Shown here piece by piece: positions 1 to 11,639 of a stretch of 64,000 nucleotides of DNA. The notes below the pieces were generated by a model. That model made no database searches and was not told where the DNA came from. It worked only from the letters and a program-made list of their open reading frames with translations. Made by a program: the position numbers and the translations under genes. The stretch lies in NCBI RefSeq assembly GCF_900324475.1, contig NZ_LT992502.1:1612001-1676000 (forward strand). The letters run 5' to 3'. Position 1 is the stretch's first letter; every line of letters begins with the position of its first letter. Source of the stretch: Enterobacter bugandensis. GTDB lineage: Bacteria > Pseudomonadota > Gammaproteobacteria > Enterobacterales > Enterobacteriaceae.

Positions 1-2465
1 CTTATCAGGAGTACGTGCCTGAACCGGTTGAACCTGTGCAGCCTTATGTCGAGCCTCAGCCTGAACCTGAGGTGGTGGAAGAGGTGAAACCGTCTCGTCC
101 GCCAATGTACTATTTTGAAGAAGTTGAAGAACGCCGTGCTCGTGAGCGCGAACAGCTGGCGGCATGGTATCAGCCTGTGCCTGAACCGGTGCAGGAACCT
201 GCGCCAAAAGCCCCGTCGGTTTCGGTTCCACCGGTCGACCCGACGCCTGCTGTTGCCCCCGTAGCGGAAAGCGTGAAGCAGGCTACCGCAGCCGCAGCGG
301 CGGCGGCACCTGTCTTTAGCCTGGCAACGGGCGGTGCGCCGCGTCCGCAGGTGAAAGAGGGAATTGGTCCGCAACTGCCTCGCCCTAACCGCGTCCGCGT
401 TCCAACTCGTCGTGAGCTTGCCTCCTATGGGATCAAGCTGCCTTCCCAGCGGATGGCCGAAGAGAAAGCGCGTGGGACGGACTACGAAGATGATGCTGAT
501 GAAATGCAGCAGGACGAGCTGGCGCGCCAGTTCGCCGCGCAGCAGAATCAGCGCTACGGCGAAGACTATCAGCATGATGAACCTATGCTGGAAGACGAAG
601 ATGACGCGGCTGAAGCCGAATTAGCGCGTCAGTTTGCGGCAACCCAGCAGCAGCGTTACTCAGGTGAACAGCCAGCTGGTGCGAACCCGTTCTCATTATC
701 GGATTTCGAGTTTTCGCCGATGAAAGATCTGGTGGATGATGGCCCGAGCGAGCCACTGTTCACCCCGAGCGTGATGCCTGAAGCAGAGCCTGTGCGCCAG
801 CAGCCAGCGCCGCAGGCACAGACTTACGCGCAGCCGCAGCAACCTGTTCAGCAGCCGTATGCGCAACCGCAGCAGCCACAACAGCAGCCGCCGCAGTACC
901 AGCAGCCAGCACCGCAGCCGCAGGAGAGCCTGATTCACCCGCTGCTGATGCGTAACGGAGATAGCCGTCCGCTGCAGCGTCCGAGCACGCCGCTGCCTTC
1001 GCTGGATTTGTTGACGCCGCCACCGGCTGAAGTCGAACCGGTTGATACGTTTGCCCTGGAGCAGATGGCCCGTCTGGTGGAAGCCCGTCTGGCAGACTTC
1101 CGCATCAAGGCGGACGTGGTGAACTACTCACCGGGTCCGGTGATCACCCGTTTCGAGCTGAACCTGGCGCCGGGCGTCAAAGCCGCGCGTATTTCTAACC
1201 TCTCCCGCGACCTGGCGCGTTCTCTGTCGACCGTGGCGGTACGTGTGGTGGAAGTGATTCCGGGTAAACCGTACGTTGGCCTTGAGCTGCCGAACAAGAA
1301 ACGTCAGACCGTTTACCTGCGTGAAGTGCTGGATAACACCAAGTTCCGCGATAACCCATCTCCGCTGACCGTGGTGTTGGGTAAAGATATCGCCGGCGAC
1401 CCGGTAGTGGCAGACCTCGCGAAAATGCCTCACCTGCTGGTAGCGGGTACCACCGGTTCCGGTAAATCGGTCGGCGTGAACGCCATGATCCTGAGCATGC
1501 TCTACAAAGCGCAGCCTGAAGACGTGCGTTTCATCATGATCGACCCGAAAATGCTCGAACTGTCGGTCTACGAAGGCATTCCGCACCTGCTGACGGAAGT
1601 GGTCACCGACATGAAGGACGCCGCCAACGCCCTGCGCTGGAGCGTCAATGAAATGGAGCGTCGCTACAAGCTGATGTCGGCGCTGGGCGTGCGTAACCTG
1701 GCCGGTTATAACGAGAAGATCGCCGAGGCGGCGCGCATGGGTCGTCCGATTCCGGACCCATACTGGAAGCCGGGTGACAGCATGGATGCCCAGCATCCTG
1801 TGCTGGAGAAACTGCCTTATATCGTCGTGCTGGTGGATGAATTCGCCGACCTGATGATGACCGTCGGGAAGAAAGTGGAAGAGCTGATCGCGCGTCTGGC
1901 ACAGAAAGCGCGTGCGGCAGGTATTCACCTGGTGCTGGCGACCCAGCGTCCGTCCGTGGACGTTATCACCGGTCTGATTAAGGCGAATATTCCGACCCGT
2001 ATTGCGTTTACCGTTTCGAGCAAAATCGACTCCCGTACCATTCTTGACCAGGGCGGCGCTGAGTCGCTGCTGGGAATGGGTGACATGCTGTACTCCGGCC
2101 CGAACTCCACCTCTCCGGTGCGCGTACACGGCGCGTTTGTTCGCGACCAGGAAGTACACGCCGTGGTGCAGGACTGGAAGGCGCGCGGACGTCCGCAGTA
2201 CGTTGACGGCATTACCTCCGACAGCGAAAGCGAAGGCGGCGGTGGTGGCTTTGACGGTGGCGAAGAGCTGGATCCGTTATTCGACCAGGCGGTTAATTTC
2301 GTTACTGAAAAACGCAAAGCATCCATCTCTGGCGTGCAGCGTCAGTTCCGCATTGGCTATAACCGCGCGGCGCGCATCATCGAGCAGATGGAAGCGCAGG
2401 GCATTGTGAGCGAGCAGGGGCACAACGGTAACCGTGAGGTGCTGGCTCCGCCGCCGTTTGATTAA
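1..2465 (+). CDS. ftsK: DNA translocase FtsK, C-terminal 820 residues (5' end outside window)
   Basis: FtsK is the septal DNA pump that moves chromosome ends towards dif and activates XerCD recombination during division. The frame is open from base 3, so the N-terminal membrane domain and part of the linker lie upstream; the GTG at 15 is only an internal valine codon. The visible part starts with a Pro/Glu/Gln-rich linker, including a duplicated ELARQFA block and a Gln/Pro-rich tract (about 780-930). The motor follows, with Walker A GTTGSGKS at 1446-1469 and Walker [11 protein letters not shown] around 1824-1853. The C-terminal winged-helix gamma domain, which reads KOPS sequences, covers about 2262-2462 and ends in APPPFD. 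The E. coli protein is 1329 residues, so roughly 500 are missing here. lolA follows after 127 bp. Confidence 0.98.
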   Translation, partial: YQEYVPEPVEPVQPYVEPQPEPEVVEEVKPSRPPMYYFEEVEERRAREREQLAAWYQPVPEPVQEPAPKAPSVSVPPVDPTPAVAPVAESVKQATAAAAAAAPVFSLATGGAPRPQVKEGIGPQLPRPNRVRVPTRRELASYGIKLPSQRMAEEKARGTDYEDDADEMQQDELARQFAAQQNQRYGEDYQHDEPMLEDEDDAAEAELARQFAATQQQRYSGEQPAGANPFSLSDFEFSPMKDLVDDGPSEPLFTPSVMPEAEPVRQQPAPQAQTYAQPQQPVQQPYAQPQQPQQQPPQYQQPAPQPQESLIHPLLMRNGDSRPLQRPSTPLPSLDLLTPPPAEVEPVDTFALEQMARLVEARLADFRIKADVVNYSPGPVITRFELNLAPGVKAARISNLSRDLARSLSTVAVRVVEVIPGKPYVGLELPNKKRQTVYLREVLDNTKFRDNPSPLTVVLGKDIAGDPVVADLAKMPHLLVAGTTGSGKSVGVNAMILSMLYKAQPEDVRFIMIDPKMLELSVYEGIPHLLTEVVTDMKDAANALRWSVNEMERRYKLMSALGVRNLAGYNEKIAEAARMGRPIPDPYWKPGDSMDAQHPVLEKLPYIVVLVDEFADLMMTVGKKVEELIARLAQKARAAGIHLVLATQRPSVDVITGLIKANIPTRIAFTVSSKIDSRTILDQGGAESLLGMGDMLYSGPNSTSPVRVHGAFVRDQEVHAVVQDWKARGRPQYVDGITSDSESEGGGGGFDGGEELDPLFDQAVNFVTEKRKASISGVQRQFRIGYNRAARIIEQMEAQGIVSEQGHNGNREVLAPPPFD

Positions 2466-2514
2466 CCTTCAGCGATTGCAAAGAAGGGTAAATCAGCAAA
2501 AATTAAGCATATTC

Positions 2515-2545
2515 TTCTGTCGCCTGCCTTCTGGCAGGTCCAGAA
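2515..2545 (+). terminator. Imperfect hairpin between ftsK and lolA
   Basis: TTCTG and CAGAA form an outer stem and CCTGCC/GGCAGG an inner stem around a TTCT loop. No U-tract follows, so it may be a weak terminator, an mRNA stabiliser or part of the lolA leader rather than a strong intrinsic terminator. Confidence 0.4.
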
Positions 2546-2592
2546 TAGAAACGGAAACCCCATTTCGGGAAGACGTATTTTAAGGAATAACA

Positions 2593-3207
2593 ATGAAAAA
2601 AATCGCCATCGCCTGTGCATTACTCACCAGTTTTGTAGCCAGCAGCGTCTGGGCTGATGCAGCCAGCGACCTTAAAAGCCGACTGGATAAAGTAAGCAGC
2701 TTCCACGCCAGCTTCACGCAAAAAGTGACGGACGGCAGCGGCAACGCGGTGCAGGAAGGACAGGGTGATTTGTGGGTGAAACGCCCCAATCTGTTTAACT
2801 GGCATATGACCCAGCCGGATGAGAGCATCCTGGTTTCTGACGGTAAAACCCTGTGGTTCTTCAACCCGTTTGTTGAGCAGGCCACTGCGACCTGGCTGAA
2901 AGACGCGACCAGCAATACGCCGTTTATGCTGATCGCCCGCAACCAGACCAGCGACTGGCAGCAGTACAACATTAAACAGAACGGTGATGAGTTTGTCCTG
3001 ACGCCGAAAGGCAGCAACGGCAATCTGAAGCAGTTCACCATCAACGTAAGCACCAACGGTACCATTAATCAGTTCGGCGCGGTTGAGCAGGACGATCAGC
3101 GCAGCAGCTACCAGCTTAAGTCTCAGCAAAACGGCGCCGTTGACGCATCGAAATTCACCTTTACCCCGCCGCAGGGCGTAACGGTGGACGACCAACGCAA
3201 TAAGTAA
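2593..3207 (+). CDS. lolA: Outer-membrane lipoprotein carrier protein LolA
   Basis: LolA is the periplasmic chaperone that takes lipoproteins from the LolCDE transporter and hands them to LolB at the outer membrane. The 204-residue product has a Sec signal peptide (basic MKK, hydrophobic core, VWA cleavage site at about residue 21), leaving a mature protein of about 183 residues, the usual size. The sequence after cleavage ([10 protein letters not shown]) and the aromatic-rich unclosed beta-barrel core match the family. AAGGA lies just upstream of the ATG. rarA starts 9 bp after the stop, as in E. coli, so the two genes are probably co-transcribed. Confidence 0.97.
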   Translation: MKKIAIACALLTSFVASSVWADAASDLKSRLDKVSSFHASFTQKVTDGSGNAVQEGQGDLWVKRPNLFNWHMTQPDESILVSDGKTLWFFNPFVEQATATWLKDATSNTPFMLIARNQTSDWQQYNIKQNGDEFVLTPKGSNGNLKQFTINVSTNGTINQFGAVEQDDQRSSYQLKSQQNGAVDASKFTFTPPQGVTVDDQRNK

Positions 3208-3216
3208 GAGGCGTGA

Positions 3217-4560
3217 GTGAGCAACCTGTCGCTCGATTTTTCAGATAATGCGTTTCAACCTCTGGCCGCCCGTATGCGGCCAGAAAATTTAGCGCAGTAC
3301 ATCGGTCAGCAGCATCTGCTGGCTGCGGGGAAACCCTTGCCGCGCGCTATTGAGGCGGGGCATCTGCACTCCATGATCCTCTGGGGGCCGCCCGGCACCG
3401 GAAAAACCACGCTCGCTGAAGTGATCGCCCGCTATGCCAACGCGGACGTTGAGCGTATCTCGGCGGTAACGTCTGGCGTGAAGGAGATCCGCGAGGCGAT
3501 CGAGCGCGCGCGTCAGAACCGTAATGCCGGACGCCGCACCATTCTCTTTGTCGATGAAGTCCACCGCTTCAACAAGAGCCAGCAGGATGCTTTCCTGCCG
3601 CACATTGAGGACGGGACGATCTTCTTCATTGGTGCGACCACCGAAAACCCGTCGTTTGAACTCAACTCGGCGCTGCTGTCCCGCGCCCGCGTCTACCTGC
3701 TTAAATCCCTGACCACGGAAGATATCGAAAAGGTTCTGACCCAGGCAATGGACGACAAAGCGCGGGGTTACGGCGGGCAGGATATCGTTCTGCCTGACGA
3801 AACGCGACGTGCGATTGCGGAGCTGGTCAACGGCGATGCGCGCCGCGCGCTGAACACGCTCGAAATGATGGCCGATATGGCCGAAGTGGACGATGCGGGC
3901 AAGCGCGTATTGAAGCCTGAACTGCTCACGGAAATTGCCGGCGAGCGCAGCGCGCGTTTCGATAATAAAGGCGACCGTTTCTACGACCTGATCTCGGCGC
4001 TGCATAAGTCGGTGCGCGGCAGCGCGCCGGATGCGGCGCTCTACTGGTACGCACGTATCATTACCGCAGGTGGCGATCCGCTATACGTTGCGCGCCGCTG
4101 TCTGGCGATTGCGTCAGAAGATGTTGGCAATGCTGACCCGCGCTCCATGCAGGTTGCGCTTTCAGCCTGGGACTGCTTCACCCGCGTAGGCCCGGCGGAA
4201 GGCGAACGCGCCATTGCGCAGGCAATTGTCTATCTGGCCTGCGCACCGAAAAGCAATGCAGTGTATACCGCCTTCAAAGCGGCGATGTCGGATGCGCGCG
4301 AGCGCCCGGACTACGATGTGCCGGTTCATCTGCGCAATGCGCCAACCAAACTGATGAAAGAGATGGGTTACGGGCAGGAGTATCGCTACGCCCATGATGA
4401 GCCTAACGCCTACGCCGCTGGAGAGGAATATTTCCCGCAGGAGATGGCACAAACGCGCTATTATCATCCCACAAACAGAGGTCTTGAAGGCAAGATTGGT
4501 GAAAAGCTCACCTGGCTCGCCGGACAGGATCAAAATAGCCCTATAAAACGCTACCGTTAG
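3217..4560 (+). CDS. rarA: Replication-associated recombination ATPase RarA (MgsA)
   Basis: RarA is an AAA+ clamp-loader-like ATPase that acts at stalled replication forks and binds SSB. The product has 447 residues, the same as the E. coli protein. It shows Walker [10 protein letters not shown], Walker [10 protein letters not shown], the sensor-1 region [18 protein letters not shown], and the C-terminal tetramerisation region ending NSPIKRYR. The start is a GTG at 3217, giving the conserved [10 protein letters not shown]-terminus; an ATG-only caller would misplace it. It lies 9 bp after lolA. Confidence 0.97.
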   Translation: MSNLSLDFSDNAFQPLAARMRPENLAQYIGQQHLLAAGKPLPRAIEAGHLHSMILWGPPGTGKTTLAEVIARYANADVERISAVTSGVKEIREAIERARQNRNAGRRTILFVDEVHRFNKSQQDAFLPHIEDGTIFFIGATTENPSFELNSALLSRARVYLLKSLTTEDIEKVLTQAMDDKARGYGGQDIVLPDETRRAIAELVNGDARRALNTLEMMADMAEVDDAGKRVLKPELLTEIAGERSARFDNKGDRFYDLISALHKSVRGSAPDAALYWYARIITAGGDPLYVARRCLAIASEDVGNADPRSMQVALSAWDCFTRVGPAEGERAIAQAIVYLACAPKSNAVYTAFKAAMSDARERPDYDVPVHLRNAPTKLMKEMGYGQEYRYAHDEPNAYAAGEEYFPQEMAQTRYYHPTNRGLEGKIGEKLTWLAGQDQNSPIKRYR

Positions 4561-4595
4561 TTCAATCGTTGCGGTAATGTTGGCAATTGTATCCT

Positions 4596-4631
4596 TGTGA
4601 CCGCAGGCTGTGGTCACATTTCCTATTTTAA
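4596..4631 (+). terminator. Near-perfect palindrome with T-rich tail between rarA and serS
   Basis: TGTGACCGC and GTGGTCACA (one G-U pair) can fold around AGGCT at 4596-4618, followed by a T-rich stretch TTTCCTATTTT. It could end rarA transcription or act in the serS leader. It starts with TGTGA and ends with TCACA, but the spacing is not the 6-bp spacing of a CRP site. Confidence 0.55.
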
Positions 4632-5945
<1,314 letters not shown>

Positions 5946-5962
5946 TTCTTTGCCTCACAACA

Positions 5963-5989
5963 AAAAAGCGCCTTCGGGCGCTTTTTTTA
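5963..5989 (+). terminator. Rho-independent terminator of serS
   Basis: GCGCC-TTC-GGGCGC hairpin preceded by a run of A and followed by seven T residues. Confidence 0.93.
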
Positions 5990-5999
5990 TGCCTCTGAA

Positions 6000-6013
6000 T
6001 TGACACGACGCAA
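6000..6013 (+). promoter_or_regulatory. Degenerate FNR-type site upstream of dmsA
   Basis: TTGAC-ACGA-CGCAA matches the FNR consensus TTGATnnnnATCAA at 7 of 10 positions. A TAATAC hexamer at 6035-6040 lies at the spacing expected for a class II FNR promoter (site centred about 41 bp before a start near 6048). FNR activation of dmsABC is established in E. coli; this particular site is inferred. Confidence 0.45.
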
Positions 6014-6156
6014 TACCCCCTCCCTCTAAAGTAGTAATACTCCTCCGAATGAAAGTCAGCATAAGACGCTGATAACGAAGAAATTCGTTATTTACAAAAC
6101 TATATAGCGGTTCGTGCCGCCTCTCTTTTCTTTGTGAGCAACCAAAGTGAGTCTCT

Positions 6157-8601
6157 ATGAAAATCAAAGCGCCTGAAGCGTTAATGGCTGCCGAGGTCAC
6201 TCGCCGTGGGTTGATGAAAACCACGGCAATAGGCGGCCTGGCTGTAGCCAGCAGCGCCTTCACGCTCCCTTTTACCCGGCTGGCGTCGGCGGCGGACGCA
6301 CTATCCGCAGCCGCAGCTCCGGAAAAAGTGGTGTGGAGTGCGTGTACCGTAAACTGCGGTAGCCGTTGTCCGCTGCGTATGCATGTGGTGGATGGCGAAA
6401 TTAAGTATGTCGAAACCGACAACACCGGGGACGATAACTACGAAGGGTTACACCAGGTTCGCGCCTGCCTGCGCGGTCGCTCCATGCGTCGCCGCGTCTA
6501 CAACCCGGATCGTCTGAAATACCCAATGAAGCGTGTCGGTAAGCGTGGGGAAGGGAAGTTTGAGCGCATTAGCTGGGACGAAGCCTACGACATTATCGCC
6601 ACCAACATGCAGCGCCTGATCAAAGAGTACGGCAACGAGTCCATCTATCTGAACTATGGCACCGGGACGCTGGGCGGCACGCTGACCCGCTCCTGGCCAC
6701 CGGGTAAAACGCTGGTCGCGCGTCTGATGAACTGCTGCGGCGGTTATCTTAACCACTACGGCGACTACTCTTCCGCACAGATTGCCGCAGGTCTGAACTA
6801 TACCTACGGCGGCTGGGCCGACGGCAACAGCCCGTCCGATATCGAAAACAGTAAGCTAGTCGTCCTGTTCGGTAACAACCCGGGCGAAACCCGCATGAGC
6901 GGCGGCGGGGTGACGTACTACCTCGAACAGGCCCGCGCCAAATCTAATGCCCGCATGATCATTATCGATCCGCGCTATACCGACACCGGTGCCGGGCGCG
7001 AAGATGAGTGGATCCCCATTCGTCCCGGTACCGATGCGGCTCTGGTTTCCGCGCTGGCGTGGGTGATGATTACTGAAAACCTCGTCGATCAGCCGTTCCT
7101 AGATAAATACTGCGTCGGTTATGACGAGAAAACGCTGCCAGCCAGTGCCCCTGCCAATGGTCACTACAAGGCATATATTCTCGGCCAGGGCAGCGACGGC
7201 GTAGCGAAAACGCCGGAGTGGGCCTCCACCATCACCGGTATTCCGGTCGAGCGCATTGTTCAGCTGGCGCGTGAGATAGGTTCAGCTAAACCGGCCTATA
7301 TCAGCCAGGGCTGGGGACCGCAGCGTCATGCGAACGGTGAAATCGCCACCCGCGCTATCTCCATGCTTTCAATTCTGACCGGCAACGTCGGCGTTCATGG
7401 CGGTAACACCGGCGCGCGCGAAGGTTCTTATGAAGTGCCGTTTGAGCGGATGCCGACGCTGGATAACCCGGTACAGACCAGCATCTCCATGTTTATGTGG
7501 ACTGACGCGATCGAGCGCGGTCCGGAAATGACCGCGCTGCGTGACGGCGTTCGGGGTAAAGACAAGCTGGATGTGCCGATCAAGATGATCTGGAACTATG
7601 CCGGCAACTGCCTTATCAACCAGCACTCGGAAATCAACCGCACCCATGAAATTCTGCAGGACGACAAGAAGTGCGAGATGATTGTGGTGATCGACTGCCA
7701 CATGACCTCCTCGGCAAAATATGCCGATATTCTGCTGCCGGACTGCACCGCGTCTGAGCAGATGGATTTCGCGCTGGACGCTTCCTGCGGCAACATGTCC
7801 TACGTGATCTTTACCGACCAGGCCATCAAGCCGCGCTTCGAGTGCAAAACCATCTATGAGATGACCTCCGAACTGGCGAAGCGATTGGGCGTCGAACAGC
7901 AGTTTACCGAAGGGCGTACTCAGGAAGGGTGGATGCGCCATCTGCACGAGCTCTCTCGTAAAGCAATTCCCGATCTGCCGGACTTCGACACCTTCCGCAA
8001 GCAGGGCATGTACAAGCAGCGTGACCCGGAAGGGCATCACGTGGCGTATAAAGCGTTCCGTGAAGATCCGCAGGCGAATCCGCTGACCACGCCGTCGGGC
8101 AAAATCGAAATCTACTCCGAAGCGCTGGCAAAAATCGCGTCTACCTGGGAGCTGCCGGAAGGAGATGTTATCGATCCGCTGCCGATCTACACGCCGGGGT
8201 TCGAAAACTATAACGATCCGCTGACGGCGAAATTCCCGCTGCAGCTGACCGGTTTCCACTACAAGGCGCGCGTGCACTCCACCTACGGTAACGTTGACGT
8301 ACTGAAGGCCGCCTGCCGCCAGGAGATGTGGATCAACCCGATGGATGCCAAAGCACGTGGTATCCGTAACGGGGATCGCGTGCGTATCTTTAACGGTCGC
8401 GGCGAGGTACACATTGAAGCCAAAGTGACACCGCGCATGATGCCTGGCGTAGTGGCACTGGGGGAAGGGGCCTGGTACAGCCCGGATGCCAACCGCATCG
8501 ACCAGGCAGGCAGTATTAACGTCCTGACCACGCAGCGTCCGTCGCCGCTGGCGAAAGGCAACCCGTCTCACACAAACCTTGTCCAGGTTGAAAAGGTTTA
8601 A
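6157..8601 (+). CDS. dmsA: Anaerobic dimethyl sulfoxide reductase, catalytic subunit DmsA
   Basis: DmsA holds the molybdo-bis(MGD) cofactor that reduces DMSO and related S- and N-oxides in anaerobic respiration. The 814-residue precursor equals the E. coli length. A twin-arginine signal (TRRGLMK at residues 15-21, then a hydrophobic stretch, predicted cleavage near residue 45) directs folded export. The FS0 iron-sulfur cluster motif is C63-x3-C67-x3-C71 with C104. The molybdopterin oxidoreductase domain follows, ending with a dinucleotide-binding domain (GNPSHTNLVQVEKV). dmsB starts 10 bp later with an AAGGAG site, and dmsC follows. Expression is probably anaerobic through FNR. Confidence 0.98.
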   Translation: MKIKAPEALMAAEVTRRGLMKTTAIGGLAVASSAFTLPFTRLASAADALSAAAAPEKVVWSACTVNCGSRCPLRMHVVDGEIKYVETDNTGDDNYEGLHQVRACLRGRSMRRRVYNPDRLKYPMKRVGKRGEGKFERISWDEAYDIIATNMQRLIKEYGNESIYLNYGTGTLGGTLTRSWPPGKTLVARLMNCCGGYLNHYGDYSSAQIAAGLNYTYGGWADGNSPSDIENSKLVVLFGNNPGETRMSGGGVTYYLEQARAKSNARMIIIDPRYTDTGAGREDEWIPIRPGTDAALVSALAWVMITENLVDQPFLDKYCVGYDEKTLPASAPANGHYKAYILGQGSDGVAKTPEWASTITGIPVERIVQLAREIGSAKPAYISQGWGPQRHANGEIATRAISMLSILTGNVGVHGGNTGAREGSYEVPFERMPTLDNPVQTSISMFMWTDAIERGPEMTALRDGVRGKDKLDVPIKMIWNYAGNCLINQHSEINRTHEILQDDKKCEMIVVIDCHMTSSAKYADILLPDCTASEQMDFALDASCGNMSYVIFTDQAIKPRFECKTIYEMTSELAKRLGVEQQFTEGRTQEGWMRHLHELSRKAIPDLPDFDTFRKQGMYKQRDPEGHHVAYKAFREDPQANPLTTPSGKIEIYSEALAKIASTWELPEGDVIDPLPIYTPGFENYNDPLTAKFPLQLTGFHYKARVHSTYGNVDVLKAACRQEMWINPMDAKARGIRNGDRVRIFNGRGEVHIEAKVTPRMMPGVVALGEGAWYSPDANRIDQAGSINVLTTQRPSPLAKGNPSHTNLVQVEKV

Positions 8602-8611
8602 GGAGTAACCG

Positions 8612-9229
8612 ATGACAACCCAGTATGGATTTTTCATTGATTCCAGCCGTTGCACCGGGTGCAAAACCTGCGAGCTGGCCTGTAAAGATTATAAAGATCT
8701 CACCCCGGACGTGAGTTTCCGCCGCATTTACGAATACGCCGGGGGCGACTGGCAGGAAGATAACGGCGTCTGGCATCAGAACGTCTTTGCCTATTACCTG
8801 TCGATTGCCTGTAACCACTGTGAAGATCCGGCCTGCACCAAGGTGTGCCCGAGCGGGGCGATGCACAAGCGGGAGGACGGTTTTGTGGTGGTGGATGAAG
8901 ATGTCTGCATTGGCTGTCGCTACTGCCATATGGCGTGCCCGTACGGCGCGCCGCAGTACAACGCCGCCAAAGGACATATGACCAAGTGCGACGGCTGCCA
9001 CAGCCGTGTAGCGGACGGCAAAAAGCCAATCTGCGTCGAGTCCTGCCCGCTGCGCGCGCTGGATTTTGGTCCGATAGAAGAGCTGCGTCAGAAACACGGT
9101 AAGCTTGCCGCTGTGGCACCGCTGCCGTCAGCGCACTTCACCAAGCCGAGTATTGTCATTAAACCTAACGCCAACAGCCGTCCGACGGGTGACACCACCG
9201 GCTACCTGGCAAATCCGAAGGAGGTGTGA
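8612..9229 (+). CDS. dmsB: DMSO reductase electron-transfer subunit DmsB
   Basis: DmsB carries four [4Fe-4S] clusters that pass electrons from the membrane anchor DmsC to DmsA. The 205-residue protein has the four expected cysteine groups: CTGCKTCELAC, CNHCEDPACTKVC, CIGCRYCHMACP and CDGCHSR...CVESCP. There is no signal peptide; the family travels with DmsA through the Tat pathway. The stop is one base before the dmsC ATG, so the two are translationally coupled. Confidence 0.98.
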   Translation: MTTQYGFFIDSSRCTGCKTCELACKDYKDLTPDVSFRRIYEYAGGDWQEDNGVWHQNVFAYYLSIACNHCEDPACTKVCPSGAMHKREDGFVVVDEDVCIGCRYCHMACPYGAPQYNAAKGHMTKCDGCHSRVADGKKPICVESCPLRALDFGPIEELRQKHGKLAAVAPLPSAHFTKPSIVIKPNANSRPTGDTTGYLANPKEV

Positions 9230-9230
9230 G

Positions 9231-10094
9231 ATGGGAAGTGGATGGCATGAATGGCCGCTGATGATCTTCACGGTCTTTGGGCAGTGCGTAGTGGGCGGCT
9301 TTATTGTTCTGGCGCTGGCGCTGTTAAAAGGGAACCTCAATGCCGAACAGCAGCAGCGTTTAGTGTTGAGCATGTTTGGCCTGTGGGTGCTGATGGGGAT
9401 TGGATTTATCGCCTCTACGCTGCACCTGGGCTCACCGATGCGCGCGTTCAACTCCCTGAACCGCGTGGGGGCGTCGTCGCTCAGTAACGAAATTGCCAGC
9501 GGGGCAATCTTCTTTGCCGTCGGCGGGCTGGGGTGGCTGCTGGCTGCGTTGAAGAAATTGCCTGCGGGCCTGCGCAGCCTGTGGCTGATCGTCACCATGG
9601 TACTGGGCGTGGTGTTCGTGTGGATGATGGTGCGCGTCTATAACACCATCGATACCGTTCCAACCTGGTACAGCGTCTGGACGCCGATGAGCTTCTTCCT
9701 GACGATGTTTATCGGCGGGCCGCTGCTGGGCTACCTGCTGCTGCGCGTGGCGGGGGTAAACGGTTGGGCAATGCGTCTGCTGCCAGCCGTTTCGCTGCTG
9801 GCGCTGGTGGTGAGCACGATGGTCGCCCTGATGCAGGGGGCCGAGCTGGCAACCATTCACAGCTCTATCCAGCAGGCTTCTGCGCTGGTGCCGGACTACG
9901 GTTCGCTGATGGCCTGGCGCGTGGTGTTGCTGGCAGCTGCGCTGGCGTGCTGGATCGCCCCTCAGCTTAAAGGTTATCAGCCTGCACTGCCGCTCCTGTC
10001 ACTGGCTTTTGTGCTGGTGCTGGCAGGGGAGTTAATTGGTCGCGGTGTGTTTTACGGCCTGCATATGACGGTCGGTATGGCTATCGCCAGCTAA
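9231..10094 (+). CDS. dmsC: DMSO reductase membrane anchor DmsC
   Basis: DmsC anchors DmsAB to the inner membrane and oxidises menaquinol. The 287-residue product is almost entirely hydrophobic, with about eight predicted transmembrane helices, and begins MGSGWHEWPLM as in the family. The ATG at 9231 follows AAGGAGG inside the end of dmsB. An upstream in-frame ATG at 9105 would run through dmsB and is not the start. A terminator follows directly, closing the dmsABC operon. Confidence 0.97.
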   Translation: MGSGWHEWPLMIFTVFGQCVVGGFIVLALALLKGNLNAEQQQRLVLSMFGLWVLMGIGFIASTLHLGSPMRAFNSLNRVGASSLSNEIASGAIFFAVGGLGWLLAALKKLPAGLRSLWLIVTMVLGVVFVWMMVRVYNTIDTVPTWYSVWTPMSFFLTMFIGGPLLGYLLLRVAGVNGWAMRLLPAVSLLALVVSTMVALMQGAELATIHSSIQQASALVPDYGSLMAWRVVLLAAALACWIAPQLKGYQPALPLLSLAFVLVLAGELIGRGVFYGLHMTVGMAIAS

Positions 10095-10110
10095 TTTCAT
10101 TTTTCGTTAT

Positions 10111-10146
10111 AAAAAGCCGGGACATAGCGCCCGGCTTTTCTTTTTT
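10111..10146 (+). terminator. Rho-independent terminator of dmsABC
   Basis: GCCGGG and CCCGGC stems around ACATAGCG, flanked by A-rich and T-rich runs. The rest of the dmsC-ycaD gap (to 10368) is AT-rich and must hold the ycaD promoter; E. coli has ycaC in this gap, which is absent here. Confidence 0.9.
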
Positions 10147-10368
10147 CATTCATGAAATTTTTCGACTGTCGTTTTGTTTTAATTTCGGTCATTGATAAAT
10201 AAAAACAGACACATAATTAATATCTATAGCAGGCGCTGCATTAGCAGGATAAGTTTTTTAAATCGACAGGGAACATATTGTGCGAGCCGGTTAAATCTGT
10301 GGATTGACTTTGTTTTTGCCAGTGGCATGATGCGCACGAAATCTGAACTTCCTCACGGTTTTTAATCC

Positions 10369-11517
10369 ATGACCACCTATACCCGGCCAGTGCTCCTGTT
10401 GCTCTGTGGCCTGCTTCTGTTGACCCTGGCGATCGCCGTGTTAAACACGCTCGTCCCGCTGTGGCTCGCCCATGAAAACTTACCGACCTGGCAGGTGGGT
10501 ATGGTCAGCTCGTCCTTTTTCACCGGGAACCTGTTGGGCACATTATTAACCGGTAGCCTGATTAAGCGTTTTGGCTTTAATCGCAGCTATTATCTGGCCT
10601 CGCTGATTTTCGCTGCCGGGTGCGCCGGTCTGGGTCTGATGGTGGGCTTCTGGAGCTGGATGGCATGGCGCTTTATCGCCGGCGTCGGCTGCGCGATGAT
10701 TTGGGTGGTGGTTGAAAGCGCGCTGATGTGTAGCGGTACCTCCCGCAACCGCGGACGTCTGTTGGCGGCCTATATGATGGTTTACTACGTCGGTACCGTT
10801 CTGGGTCAACTGATGGTCAGCAAACTGCCAACCGACCTGATGAGCGTGCTGCCGTGGGTAACCGGCATGGTGCTGGCCGCTATCCTGCCGCTGCTCTTTA
10901 CGCGCATTGTTAACCAGAACAGCGAACATCAGGAAGCGACCCACGTCTGGCCGATGTTGAGACTCCGTCAGGCGCGTCTGGGCGTAAATGGTTGTATTAT
11001 CTCGGGAATTGTACTGGGCTCGCTCTATGGCCTGATGCCGCTCTACCTGAATCATCAGGGCGTCAGCGATTCCGGAATTGGTTTCTGGATGGCGGTGATG
11101 GTCAGTGCGGGTATTGTGGGGCAATGGCCGATTGGCCGCCTGGCGGACCGTTTTGGTCGTCTGCTGGTGCTGCGCGTTCAGGTCTTCGTGGTGATCATGG
11201 GATGCCTTGCGATGCTCAGCAACGCCGCGATGGCGCCTGCACTGTTTATTCTCGGGGCCGCAGGATTCACGCTTTACCCCGTCGCGATGGCGTGGGCCTG
11301 TGAGAAAGTAGAACATCACCAGCTCGTGGCAATGAACCAGGCGCTATTATTAAGCTATACCATCGGTAGCTTGCTGGGACCGACATTTACCGCGATGCTG
11401 ATGCAGAATTATTCCGATAATTTGCTGTTTATCATGATTGCCAGCGTGTCGTTTATTTATCTCCTGATGCTGCTGCGCAAAGCGGGCGAGCATCCAACCC
11501 CTGTGGCGCACGCCTGA
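10369..11517 (+). CDS. ycaD: MFS transporter YcaD
   Basis: A 382-residue, 12-helix major facilitator superfamily permease of unknown substrate. It has the MFS loop signature between helices 2 and 3 ([15 protein letters not shown]) and a related loop [14 protein letters not shown] between helices 8 and 9. Length and sequence match E. coli YcaD. It has its own terminator and is probably monocistronic. The physiological substrate cannot be read from sequence. Confidence 0.95.
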   Translation: MTTYTRPVLLLLCGLLLLTLAIAVLNTLVPLWLAHENLPTWQVGMVSSSFFTGNLLGTLLTGSLIKRFGFNRSYYLASLIFAAGCAGLGLMVGFWSWMAWRFIAGVGCAMIWVVVESALMCSGTSRNRGRLLAAYMMVYYVGTVLGQLMVSKLPTDLMSVLPWVTGMVLAAILPLLFTRIVNQNSEHQEATHVWPMLRLRQARLGVNGCIISGIVLGSLYGLMPLYLNHQGVSDSGIGFWMAVMVSAGIVGQWPIGRLADRFGRLLVLRVQVFVVIMGCLAMLSNAAMAPALFILGAAGFTLYPVAMAWACEKVEHHQLVAMNQALLLSYTIGSLLGPTFTAMLMQNYSDNLLFIMIASVSFIYLLMLLRKAGEHPTPVAHA

Positions 11518-11523
11518 TTAAAT

Positions 11524-11551
11524 AAAAGCCTGTCGATGACAGGCTTTTTTG
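11524..11551 (+). terminator. Rho-independent terminator of ycaD
   Basis: AGCCTGTC-GAT-GACAGGCT hairpin followed by TTTTT. Confidence 0.93.
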
Positions 11552-11579
11552 TCCCTGTCACATATAAGACTTTTACGCA

Positions 11580-11607
11580 TTGTTTGTTTTCCCCGCCTGG
11601 CGATAAT
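11580..11607 (+). promoter_or_regulatory. Predicted sigma-70 promoter of the CigR-like gene
   Basis: TTGTTT at 11580-11585 and GATAAT at 11602-11607, 16 bp apart, lie about 30 bp before the start codon. Confidence 0.5.
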
Positions 11608-11639
11608 TCAAATGAGTTCTACCACAAAAGGCAACAATC

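Noticed and set aside
780..930. Short repeats in ftsK as a possible CRISPR or minisatellite
   Set aside because: They are in-frame Gln/Pro codon repeats (CAGCAGCC-type) within the FtsK linker, with no spacer structure.
4596..4618. CRP site before serS
   Set aside because: TGTGA and TCACA are separated by 13 bp instead of 6, so it cannot be a standard CRP operator.
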